Under the pieces are notes generated by a model. The model saw only the letters and a list, made by a program, of their open reading frames with translations. It was not told the origin of the DNA and ran no database searches. A stretch of 54,600 bases of DNA, taken from positions 1-54,600 of the forward strand of contig NZ_NVPT01000013.1 of assembly GCF_002802985.1 (NCBI RefSeq). Reading direction: 5' to 3'. The position numbers and the translations under genes were made by a program. This DNA is from Geodermatophilus chilensis (GTDB taxonomy: Bacteria > Actinomycetota > Actinomycetes > Mycobacteriales > Geodermatophilaceae). Shown one piece after another: positions 13,184-20,112 of this stretch (its first letter is position 1; each line of letters starts with the position of its first letter).

Positions 13184-14056
13184 ATGGACTTCCCCCGCAA
13201 CGCACTGACGCTGGTGATCGGCGTGGTGGTGGCGACCCTGGCGCCGGCGGCGACTCCGGCCGCCGCGGCCCCGGCCACCTATGGCGTCGAGCCCTTGGAA
13301 CGGGCCCACGCCCACAACGACTACGAGCACGAACGCCCGCTCCACGACGCCCTGGACCACGGGTTCACCAGCGTCGAGGCCGACGTCTGGCTGGTCGACG
13401 GCGAGCTGCGGGTCCCCCACGACCTCGTGGACGCCCGGCCCGGCGTGACCCTGCAGTCGCTCTACCTCGACCCGCTGGCCGACCGGGTCGCCCGGAACGG
13501 CGGCTCGGTCCACCGCGGCTGGGACGGCTCGCTGCAGTTGCTCATCGACATCAAGAGCGAGGCGTCGGCCACGTACGCCGCCATCGACGAGGCACTGCGG
13601 GCCCACCCGCAGCTGATGACCCGCTGGACCGACGGCCGGATGCGGGAACGGGCGGTCACGGCGGTGGTCAGCGGCAACCGGCCGCTGGCCGTCATGGCCG
13701 ACCAGCGGACCCGTCTCGCCGGGTACGACGGCCGGCTCGCCGACCTGGGGTCGGGGATGCCCGCGACGCTGATGCCTCTCGTCAGCGACAACTGGACCCG
13801 GCACTTCACCTGGCAGGGGATCGGGCCGATGCCCGAGCACGAGCGCGCGAGACTCCGCCAGATCGTCGCCACCGCGCACGGCCACGGCTATCGGGTGCGG
13901 TTCTGGGCGACCCCCGACCTGCCCGGCCCCCAGCGGGACGCGCTCTGGACCGAACTGGTGCGGGCCGGTGTGGACCACGTCAACACCGACGACCTCGCCG
14001 GGTTGCAGGCCTTCCTGCTGGCCCACGACCCGCAGGAGCAGCAGGCCGCGGCCTGA
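13184..14056 (+). CDS. Secreted PI-PLC/glycerophosphodiester phosphodiesterase-like protein
   Basis: A 290-residue protein with a signal peptide (LVIGVVVATLAPAATPAAAA). The mature part opens with RAHAHNDYEHERPLHDALDHG and SVEADVWLVDGELRVPHD. This is the His/Glu/Asp metal-site pattern of the TIM-barrel superfamily that includes PI-specific phospholipase C and GDPD, closest to AIM6-type proteins. LIDIKSE and the closing GVDHVNTDDL fit the barrel. The substrate is unknown, but phospholipid headgroup diesters are plausible. The frame extends upstream, but the ATG at 13184 is the start that gives a proper signal peptide. Its ribosome site is weak. It is divergent from the chemoreceptor. Confidence 0.8.
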   Translation: MDFPRNALTLVIGVVVATLAPAATPAAAAPATYGVEPLERAHAHNDYEHERPLHDALDHGFTSVEADVWLVDGELRVPHDLVDARPGVTLQSLYLDPLADRVARNGGSVHRGWDGSLQLLIDIKSEASATYAAIDEALRAHPQLMTRWTDGRMRERAVTAVVSGNRPLAVMADQRTRLAGYDGRLADLGSGMPATLMPLVSDNWTRHFTWQGIGPMPEHERARLRQIVATAHGHGYRVRFWATPDLPGPQRDALWTELVRAGVDHVNTDDLAGLQAFLLAHDPQEQQAAA

Positions 14057-14073
14057 GCAGCGGGGCTCCGGGG

Positions 14074-14100
14074 CCGGTCGGGGCAGGGACGCCCCGCCGG
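14074..14100. terminator. Bidirectional hairpin terminator
   Basis: Arms CCGGtCGGGGC and GCCCCGCCGG with a 6-nt loop (one bulged T), in the gap between the convergent PLC-like and hydrolase genes. Confidence 0.6.
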
Positions 14101-14115
14101 CGCCGGTGCCCCGGC

Positions 14116-14961
14116 TCAGGTCTCCACGCGCTCCAGGAACCGCCTGACCGTCTCGAGGAACACCTCGGGCTGCTCGGAGTGCACCCAGTGGCCGGCGTTC
14201 TTCACCCGCACCAGCCGGGTGTTCGGGAACAGCTCCTCCATGCGCGCCCGGTCCTCGGGCAGCACGTAGTGGCTGGTGGCGCCGGCGACCCACAGCACCG
14301 GGCCGTCGTAGCGGGCGCCCGGCGGCGGCTCGGGGAAGCCGCGCAGCTCGCCCAGGTCGCGCCCGAGCAGCTCCAGGTTGAGCCGCCAGCGCCAGCCCCC
14401 GTCGGCCCCCACCCCGTCGCGCACCAGGCTCTGCAGCAGGAACGAGCGGACCATCCTGCTCGGGACGGCGGTCCGCAGGGCGGCGTCGGCGTCCTCGCGG
14501 GTCTCCAGCCGGTCCAGGTCGAGGGCGCGCATCGCCGCGATGTAGGCGGCGAAGGGCGAGGCCTCCTCGTCGGGGTCGTCGGTGCGGCCGCCGGAGACCG
14601 GGTACTCGACCGGGGCGATGTCGACGACGACCAGCGCGCGCAGCAGTTCGGGGTGCCGCAGCGCCAGCTGCATCGAGACCTTGCCGCCCATCGAGTGCCC
14701 GACGAGGGTGACCGGCTCCCCGAACGAGCGCAGCTCCGCGGCGACCAGCTCGGCCATGTCGACGTAGTCGACCCGGTCGGTCCACGGCGAGTGCCCGTGG
14801 TTGGGCAGGTCCAGCAGGGTGACGCGGTGGTCCGCGGCGAGGCCCTTGGCGATCGTCGTCCAGTTCTTGCCCTGGCCGAACAGGCCGTGCACGAACACCA
14901 CCCGCGGCCCGGCCGAGCCCAGCGTGCGGGCGTGCAGCCGCTCCTCCGGATTGGACGTCAC
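14116..14961 (-). CDS. Alpha/beta-fold hydrolase
   Basis: A 281-residue product if translated from the internal GTG at 14959-14961, which gives the N-terminus usual for this family (TSNPEERLHARTLGSAGP). The oxyanion segment VVFVHGLFGQGKNW, the nucleophile elbow VGHSMGGK (S90) and the late histidine NAGHWVHSEQP form a serine-hydrolase triad typical of YbfF-like esterases. The frame is open upstream without any stop into a PIN-domain gene, so the hydrolase may be made alone, as a fusion, or both. No strong ribosome site precedes the GTG. The substrate is not predictable. Confidence 0.75.
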   Translation of the reverse strand: MTSNPEERLHARTLGSAGPRVVFVHGLFGQGKNWTTIAKGLAADHRVTLLDLPNHGHSPWTDRVDYVDMAELVAAELRSFGEPVTLVGHSMGGKVSMQLALRHPELLRALVVVDIAPVEYPVSGGRTDDPDEEASPFAAYIAAMRALDLDRLETREDADAALRTAVPSRMVRSFLLQSLVRDGVGADGGWRWRLNLELLGRDLGELRGFPEPPPGARYDGPVLWVAGATSHYVLPEDRARMEELFPNTRLVRVKNAGHWVHSEQPEVFLETVRRFLERVET

Positions 14962-15384
14962 CCGGCGATTCCACCAGAACGGCGGCGGGTCGGTGCCCAG
15001 CAGCTCGACCGGACAGCGCACGCCGGGCGTCCGCGCCAGCGCCGGGTCGGCCGTCACCAGCGGCACGTCGAGCAGCTCGGCGAGGGCGACGTACTGCGCG
15101 GCGGAGGGGCCGATCGAGGTCCGCAGCTGCCACGCCCGGGCCAGGAGCGGGGCGTGCGGCCAGCGCTCCAGAGCGAGATCGGCGTGGTCCTGCAGCGCCG
15201 CGGCACCCCGCCCGGCGGGGATCCGTCCGGCGAGCACCGCCCACCGGACGACGGAGAGCACCTCCACGTCGACGAGTTCGGGGACGTGGACGTCGGAGGC
15301 GAGGAGCCGCTCGCGGGCGAGCGCCCCGGCCGCGCCGTCGTCCAGCAGGGCCGGGACGAGGACGGAGGCGTCGGCGACGATCAC
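14116..15384 (-). CDS. PIN-domain (VapC-like) toxin reading through into the hydrolase
   Basis: Residues 1-141 (15384-14962) are a PIN ribonuclease domain: VADASVLVPALL with the first aspartate, VPELVDVEVL with the glutamate, and VPLVTADPALA with the last aspartate. The acidic residue normally found as YDAxYVALAE is absent (here PSAAQYVALAE), so activity may be reduced. There is no stop codon after the PIN domain. The frame continues into the alpha/beta hydrolase for 422 residues in total. Its ATG overlaps the antitoxin stop by 4 bp, the usual VapBC arrangement. Either a fused toxin or a lost stop codon explains this; the domain calls are firm but the protein's real form is not. Confidence 0.65.
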   Translation of the reverse strand: MIVADASVLVPALLDDGAAGALARERLLASDVHVPELVDVEVLSVVRWAVLAGRIPAGRGAAALQDHADLALERWPHAPLLARAWQLRTSIGPSAAQYVALAELLDVPLVTADPALARTPGVRCPVELLGTDPPPFWWNRRVTSNPEERLHARTLGSAGPRVVFVHGLFGQGKNWTTIAKGLAADHRVTLLDLPNHGHSPWTDRVDYVDMAELVAAELRSFGEPVTLVGHSMGGKVSMQLALRHPELLRALVVVDIAPVEYPVSGGRTDDPDEEASPFAAYIAAMRALDLDRLETREDADAALRTAVPSRMVRSFLLQSLVRDGVGADGGWRWRLNLELLGRDLGELRGFPEPPPGARYDGPVLWVAGATSHYVLPEDRARMEELFPNTRLVRVKNAGHWVHSEQPEVFLETVRRFLERVET

Positions 15385-15614
15385 CCGGCGTCGGGACGCC
15401 CGGCGGCGAGCGCGTCGACCGCCTCACCGAAGGACAGCCGGCCACCCCGGCGCGCCGCGCGGGCGAGCACCTCCGCCCTGCTCGGCCGCGCCACGACGCT
15501 CTGCAGCTCGCGCAGCACGTACTCCGACAGGCTCAGCCCGCTCTCGGCCGCCCGTGCGCGGAGCGCGGCGTGCAGGTCGTCGGGCACGTGCCTGACCTGG
15601 AGCATCTTCGGCAC
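15381..15614 (-). CDS. VapB-like ribbon-helix-helix antitoxin
   Basis: A 77-residue protein with an N-terminal ribbon-helix-helix (MLQVRHVPDDLHAALRARAA followed by GLSLSEYVLRELQ), typical of FitA/VapB antitoxins. The C-terminal tail (ARRGGRLSFGEAVDALAAG) should wrap the PIN toxin. The start is either GTG at 15612-15614 or the ATG three codons in. It overlaps the PIN gene by 4 bp. Phased CACATGTG palindromes lie just upstream and probably mediate autoregulation. Confidence 0.8.
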   Translation of the reverse strand: MPKMLQVRHVPDDLHAALRARAAESGLSLSEYVLRELQSVVARPSRAEVLARAARRGGRLSFGEAVDALAAGRPDAG

Positions 15615-15625
15615 CCGACCAGGCT

Positions 15626-15664
15626 ACATGTGTCGCACATGTGATCTGCAGCCCGACACATGTG
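15626..15664. promoter_or_regulatory. Phased ACATGT palindromes, candidate antitoxin operator
   Basis: Three copies of the self-complementary core ACATGT are centred at 15628.5, 15639.5 and 15660.5. The first two form ACATGTG-TCG-CACATGT. The spacings of 11 and 21 bp correspond to one and two helical turns, so all three face the same side of the DNA. The array lies 12 bp upstream of the antitoxin start. Confidence 0.65.
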
Positions 15665-15770
15665 CCCTCCTCCGGCGGGGTGCCGCGCGTCGCGGCGCGT
15701 AGCGGCTGAACATGCTCGGGGCGGTCCGGCGATCGACGCGGCCGTGTCCCGAGGAGAGGAACGCGCACAG

Positions 15771-17495
15771 ATGCCCGGACGGCGTCGGCGGACGACGAGC
15801 CGCTCGACCAGCACCACCCGCACCTCGACCGCGACCCGTCGCAAGGCCCCCACCCGCCGCCCGGCGAAGCCGGTGCCCGAGCGGCCGGTCGCCGGGCCGG
15901 GGGAGCGGGTGTGGGTGCTCGCCGTCCCGTTCCGCGCGCCGGCACCCGGCGCGCAGTGGCGGCCCGACCTGCAGGCGCACGTCTGGGTGGGCCGGGGGCT
16001 GCCGCCGGAACTGGCCGCCTACGACCCGCCGCCGTACACCTTCGAGCGGTTCCTCGAGGACGAGCTCAACGACTTCCCGCGGCCGGTGCCGCCGGGCCGC
16101 CCGCTGGTCCCCCGCGAGGAGCAGGCCACCGGCGCGGAGGCCGTCGTCGCCTCTGTCCAGGCGGGGCACCGGGTCTTCCTGCTCGGCGACGACCCCGGCG
16201 TCGGCAAGACGGGGACCGCCGTCCTGGCCGCCCGGGAGGTCTGCGAGCTGCGCGGCGGCGAGCGCGTCCTCGTCGTCGCCGACCGCCCGGCGGCCATCAC
16301 GATCCCGCACTGGACCCGCTCGATCGCCGGCTTCGGCGACGGCGGGCTGCGCTGGTGCGTCACGACCTGGGACCGGCTGGCCAAGGTCGCGAAGCTGCGG
16401 TTCGACGTCGTGATCGCCGACGAGGCGCACATGGTCCGGCACACCACGACGCAGCGGTGGAAGCACTGGAAGGCGGTCTCCGGCGGCAGCCGCCAGAAGG
16501 ACGTGCCGTTCGTCATCGCCGCCACCGCCACCCCGGCGCACACCCCGCTGGAGCTGCCCTACCTGGCCCCGCAGTTCGCCCAGCGGCACGGCGAGCCGCT
16601 GCGCGCCTGGGCCGACCTCCCGGCGAAGCTCGCCGAGCACGGGTTCCACGTGGAACGGAGCCGCTACGGGTGGGCGTGGACCGAGGACGCCGACGCCCGC
16701 CGCGCCGACCTCGCCCGGCTGCAGGGCTGGCTGGCCGATGGCGACCCGCCCGCGACGCTGCACCGACCGGCGCCGTGGGGTCCGGTGTCGGTCACCGGGA
16801 CGCCGGTCGCCCTCACGCCGGCCGAGCAGGCCGCCTACGAGTCCGGGTGGCAGGAGTTCCGGGCCGAGATGCAGCTGGCCCGGCGGGCACGGCAGACCGC
16901 GCGCGGTCGGGCCGCGCTGCTGCGCTTCCGGCAGAAGGCCGGGCTGATCCGCGCGCAGGCCACCGTGGACTGGGTGCGCGCGCAGGTCGAGGCGGAGCGG
17001 CAGGTCGCGGTCTCGGTGGAGTTCGTCGAGACGGCGGCCGACCCGATCCGGGAGGCGCTGCAGGACGCCGGGATCGCGGTGGCCTGCATCTACGGCCGGG
17101 ACCGCTTCGACGTCGAGGCCGAGCGGCTGCGCTTCCAGACCGGCGCGGCGCCGGTCTGCGTCCTCACGGTGACCGCCTCGATCAGCCTGCACGCCGGCGA
17201 GCTGCTGCCCGGCGGTGCGACGGCGTCCCCGACGCCGCGGGTCGGGCTGTTCCACCAGCCGCGGTTCTCCGGCATCCAGGCCCGCCAGGTCACCGGCCGC
17301 ACGCACCGCGACGGCCAGGTCTCCCCGTGGCGGGTGGCCTTCGCCGAGGACACCGTCGAGGAGCAGGTGGCCCGGGTGATGGTGGAGCGGCTCGCGGTCA
17401 GCGGCTCCACCGCCGGGGCCGACACCTCGGCCCTCCAGGAGATCGCCGAGCTGCTCGACGCCGACTGGCTGCCGCCCGTCGCGCTCACCGACTGA
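15771..17495 (+). CDS. SNF2-like SF2 helicase/ATPase
   Basis: A 574-residue superfamily 2 ATPase. After a basic, Ser/Thr/Arg-rich N-terminal ~50 residues come Walker A GDDPGVGKTGT (K146), motif II IADEAH (D217-H220), motif III ATATPAHT and motif VI RQVTGRTHRDGQ, the last with the spacing seen in SNF2-type translocases. No nuclease, zinc or accessory domain is visible. The ATG at 15771 follows GAGGAGAGGA. It stands alone between the antitoxin module (divergent) and a permease (convergent), so neighbours do not reveal a role. DNA translocation or remodelling is the family-based expectation. Phage-type solitary helicases are an alternative origin. Confidence 0.7.
   Translation: MPGRRRRTTSRSTSTTRTSTATRRKAPTRRPAKPVPERPVAGPGERVWVLAVPFRAPAPGAQWRPDLQAHVWVGRGLPPELAAYDPPPYTFERFLEDELNDFPRPVPPGRPLVPREEQATGAEAVVASVQAGHRVFLLGDDPGVGKTGTAVLAAREVCELRGGERVLVVADRPAAITIPHWTRSIAGFGDGGLRWCVTTWDRLAKVAKLRFDVVIADEAHMVRHTTTQRWKHWKAVSGGSRQKDVPFVIAATATPAHTPLELPYLAPQFAQRHGEPLRAWADLPAKLAEHGFHVERSRYGWAWTEDADARRADLARLQGWLADGDPPATLHRPAPWGPVSVTGTPVALTPAEQAAYESGWQEFRAEMQLARRARQTARGRAALLRFRQKAGLIRAQATVDWVRAQVEAERQVAVSVEFVETAADPIREALQDAGIAVACIYGRDRFDVEAERLRFQTGAAPVCVLTVTASISLHAGELLPGGATASPTPRVGLFHQPRFSGIQARQVTGRTHRDGQVSPWRVAFAEDTVEEQVARVMVERLAVSGSTAGADTSALQEIAELLDADWLPPVALTD
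16643..16656. other. parS-like site inside the SF2 ATPase gene
   Basis: Perfect 14-bp palindrome GTTCCACGTGGAAC, the core of actinobacterial parS (ParB-binding) sites. Two further near-consensus copies occur in this window (31741, 52581). Confidence 0.55.
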
Positions 17496-17523
17496 GCCGG
17501 GCGGTCCGCGCCGGGCGGTGACC

Positions 17524-18267
17524 TCAGCCGAGCGCCGCGCCGATGCTGGCCACCCCCGCCAGGGCCGACAGCGTCAGCCCGACCGCCCGGAACCGGCGGA
17601 CGTCGAGCAGGTGGAACAGCCGGCGGCCGACCACGTGGCCGACGACCGCCGCGGCCAGCAGCACCAGCACCACCTCCGGCCGGAGGGCCTGCCCGGCCCG
17701 GCCCGTGGCGGTGAGCACCGCTGCGCCGAGCAGGTTGAGGGCGAGGAACAGCGCCGCGAGGGTGTCGCGCATCTCGGCCGGGGCCACCTGCCGCCGCTCG
17801 AGCCAGAGCACCAGGGGCGGCCCGTTGGTGCTGGTCGTGGTGGTGAGCAGGCCGGCGACCAGTCCCACGCCCAGGGTGGCCCACCGGGAGGGCGGCGCCC
17901 GGCCGGGAACGGGGCGCCGCAGGACCTGCAGCGCCACGGCGGCGAGCACGCCCACGCCCACCGCGAGCTGCAGCGCCGACTTGCTGACCACGGCGAGCAC
18001 CGCCACGCCGGCCAGGATGCCGGGGACGGCGGCCAGGGCGACCACCCGGACGTCGGCCCACCGGACGGCCGGCCGCGGCCCGCGGCGCACCAGCAGCAGG
18101 AGCAGGGTGGTGGTCGTGGCGAGCACCATCAGCGTGGTGACCGCCTCGGTGGGATCGAGCACGGCCACGAGAGCGGGCCCGGCGATGAGCGCCAGCCCGA
18201 ACCCGGCGGCGGCCTGCACGGTCGCGCCCGCCAGGACGGCGAGGCACGCGAGCAGCACGCCGGCCAT
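17524..18267 (-). CDS. TauE/SafE (TSUP) family permease
   Basis: A 247-residue membrane protein with about eight hydrophobic segments and the TSUP pattern: an N-terminal AGATVQAAAGFGLALIAGP and a mid-protein repeat GLLTTTTSTNGPPLVLWL carrying the NGPP signature. The family moves sulfur-containing organic anions or sulfite, but the substrate here is unknown. The ATG is at 18265-18267. It lies 46 bp after the DUF3291 gene on the same strand, so it may be the last gene of the TPP-riboswitch operon headed by the alcohol dehydrogenase. It is convergent with the SF2 ATPase. Confidence 0.8.
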   Translation of the reverse strand: MAGVLLACLAVLAGATVQAAAGFGLALIAGPALVAVLDPTEAVTTLMVLATTTTLLLLLVRRGPRPAVRWADVRVVALAAVPGILAGVAVLAVVSKSALQLAVGVGVLAAVALQVLRRPVPGRAPPSRWATLGVGLVAGLLTTTTSTNGPPLVLWLERRQVAPAEMRDTLAALFLALNLLGAAVLTATGRAGQALRPEVVLVLLAAAVVGHVVGRRLFHLLDVRRFRAVGLTLSALAGVASIGAALG

Positions 18268-18313
18268 CCTGTCGTACGCGCCGGCTGCGCCCCGTGCGCC
18301 CGGGCGGTGCCGC

Positions 18314-18826
18314 TCAGGCGGGGCAGAGCCAGTCGCCGGAGGTCTCCACCTGCGCGCCGGTGGGCGCACCGGGCGGCGGGAACGGGTGCCGGAAGGTGAA
18401 CGCGGCCGGCGTCGGGCCGTGCGCACGCAGCAGGCGGACGCGGTCCTCGGCGCCGTCCGTCGTCGGCACCGTGCCGGCCGGGAGCCACCACAGCGCGGTC
18501 GTCGCCTCGGCGGCGCGCTGGAACCAGGTCCGGCGGCGGCGCATGACCTCGAGGTGCCGGCCGCCGAAGACGTAGGCGGCCAGCGCCTCGACGTCCTGCC
18601 AGACGGTCAGGTTGATGATGACGCCGTGACTGTCCCGCGCGTCCCAGCCGAAGGCCCGGACGGCGGTGGCGTTGCCGTCCTCGGTCTGCAGCCGCCAGAC
18701 GAACCCGGGGCTGCCGTCGGCCTCGGCGTTGACCTCGTCGAGCGCGGCGACGAAGTCGGCCAGCAACGGGCTGTCCAGCGGGGCGAGCAGCCGGGAGACG
18801 TTGACCTGGGCGAGGTGGTACCGCAC
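18314..18826 (-). CDS. DUF3291 family protein
   Basis: A 170-residue protein matching the DUF3291 pattern: RYHLAQVNVSRLLAPLDSP at the N-terminus, SPGFVWRL, VIINLTVWQDVEALAAYVF in the middle and the W-rich RRTWFQRAAEATTALWWLP. The family is predicted to adopt a dimeric alpha/beta-barrel (ABM-like) fold and has no established reaction. The GTG at 18824-18826 lies 23 bp after the alcohol dehydrogenase stop, so the two are almost certainly cotranscribed under a TPP riboswitch. That links this unknown family to thiamine status here. Confidence 0.75.
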   Translation of the reverse strand: MRYHLAQVNVSRLLAPLDSPLLADFVAALDEVNAEADGSPGFVWRLQTEDGNATAVRAFGWDARDSHGVIINLTVWQDVEALAAYVFGGRHLEVMRRRRTWFQRAAEATTALWWLPAGTVPTTDGAEDRVRLLRAHGPTPAAFTFRHPFPPPGAPTGAQVETSGDWLCPA

Positions 18827-18849
18827 CGGGCGGCCGCTACGCGGGCCGC

Positions 18850-19863
18850 TCAGGGGACGAGGACGGCGCGGCCCAGGACCCGGCCGGCGCGCAGGTCCTC
18901 GAGCACCCGCGGGGCGTCCTCCAGCGGGTGCGTCGTCACGGTGCTGACCAGGCGGCCCCGGGCGGCGAGGTCCAGGACCTCCACCAGCTCGGCCCGCCGG
19001 TTGCCCACCGAGGTCACGATCCGCTGCTCGGGCACGACCAGCGCCAGCGGGTCGATCTCGACCCGGTCGAAGGAGTAGCCGACGTAGACCAGCGTGCCCC
19101 GCTTGCCGAGGGCGGCCAGCGCGGCCGCGCCGGTGCCCTTCGTGCCCACCAGCTCGAACACCACGTCGGCGCCACGGCCGCCGGTGGCCTCCCGGACGGC
19201 GGCGGCGACGTCCTGCTCCGAGGCGTCCACGGTGACCGCGGCGCCCAGCTCCCGGGCCAGCGCCAGCCGCTGCGCGCTGCGGGCCACCGCGGTCACCCGC
19301 GCACCGGCCTCCCGCAGCACCTGCACGAGGGCCAGCCCCACCCCGCCGGTGCCGTAGACGACCGCCTCCGTGCCGGCCCGGACGCCGGCGACCTCGGCCG
19401 CGTGCAGCGCCGTCGTCCCGCTGCAGCACAGCGTCGCCGCGGTGGGCAGGTCGACGCCCTCGGGTACGGGCACCACCGACGAGGCCGGGACGGCGAGCTG
19501 CTCGGCGAACCCGCCGTCGGTGGCGAAGGCCAGGAAGCCCAGCGGCTCGTCGCAGAGGTGGTCGTCGCCGGCGAGGCACCAGCGGCAGCGGTGGCAGGCG
19601 TGCAGGTAGTGGACGGCGACCCGGTCGCCCACGGCCACGCCGCGGACGTCCTCACCCAGTTCGGCGACCGTGCCCGCGACCTCGTGGCCGAGGGTGATCG
19701 GCGTCCGCGCCGGGGTCAGCAGCCCGTCGAGGAAGTGCAGCTCGGTGCCGCAGACGCCGGCCGCGGCGACGTCGATCAGCACCTCGCGGGGACCCGGCCG
19801 CGGACGCTCCACGTCCTCGACCGTCAGGGGTTCCCCGGCCCCGGAGAAACGCACGGCACGCAT
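18850..19863 (-). CDS. Zinc-dependent alcohol dehydrogenase under a TPP riboswitch
   Basis: A 337-residue medium-chain dehydrogenase/reductase. Catalytic zinc ligands are C38 (GVCGTE), H60 and E61 (GHE). The structural zinc lobe has C90, C93, C96 and C104. The nucleotide fold shows YGTGGVGLALVQVLREAG. The reaction class is NAD(P)-linked oxidation of an alcohol; the substrate is unknown. Its leader is a TPP riboswitch whose terminal helix runs into the GGGAGG ribosome site, so expression should rise when thiamine pyrophosphate is scarce. DUF3291 follows at 23 bp. A role in thiamine-precursor salvage or degradation is inference only. Confidence 0.9.
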   Translation of the reverse strand: MRAVRFSGAGEPLTVEDVERPRPGPREVLIDVAAAGVCGTELHFLDGLLTPARTPITLGHEVAGTVAELGEDVRGVAVGDRVAVHYLHACHRCRWCLAGDDHLCDEPLGFLAFATDGGFAEQLAVPASSVVPVPEGVDLPTAATLCCSGTTALHAAEVAGVRAGTEAVVYGTGGVGLALVQVLREAGARVTAVARSAQRLALARELGAAVTVDASEQDVAAAVREATGGRGADVVFELVGTKGTGAAALAALGKRGTLVYVGYSFDRVEIDPLALVVPEQRIVTSVGNRRAELVEVLDLAARGRLVSTVTTHPLEDAPRVLEDLRAGRVLGRAVLVP

Positions 19864-19872
19864 GGTCCAGCC

Positions 19873-19955
19873 TCCCTACGCCGGTATGACCCGGACAGGT
19901 TCGAACGGTCGGCGGCCGCAGCCGCCCTCTCAGCCCACTCCGGTGGGCTCCCGCG
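19873..19955 (-). promoter_or_regulatory. TPP riboswitch upstream of the alcohol dehydrogenase
   Basis: The minus strand reads GGGAGCCC, GGCTGAGAGGG, then CGAACCTGTCCGGGTCATACC and GGCGTAGGGAGG, a complete THI element. The final helix abuts the start codon's ribosome site. A minus-strand -10-like TAGCGT lies at 19969-19974. It is back to back with the thiM riboswitch. Confidence 0.95.
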
Positions 19956-20031
19956 ATCAGCGGCGGGGACGCTACCTCCCGGCGACCGGGGCCCGGTGGC
20001 CGACCCGGTGTTACGTTCGGGGGGCACGTGG

Positions 20032-20103
20032 CACGGGGTGTCCCCGACCGGGGACTGAGAGCACACCCGTCGAACCTGCTCCAGTTCGCACTGGCGAAGG
20101 GAT
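20032..20103 (+). promoter_or_regulatory. TPP riboswitch upstream of thiM
   Basis: A shorter THI element: GGGGTGTCC, GGACTGAGAGCACACCC, GTCGAACCTG and a divergent final arm CACTGGCGAAGGGATG in place of the usual GCCAGCGTAGGGA. The closing strand GAAGGGA is also the ribosome site of thiM (ATG at 20113), which implies translational control. A -10-like TACGTT lies at 20012-20017. Confidence 0.9.
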
Positions 20104-20112
20104 GTCACCGGC

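Noticed and set aside
15771..17495. Prophage or integrative element around the SF2 ATPase
   Set aside because: No integrase, structural genes, att repeats or composition change accompany it.
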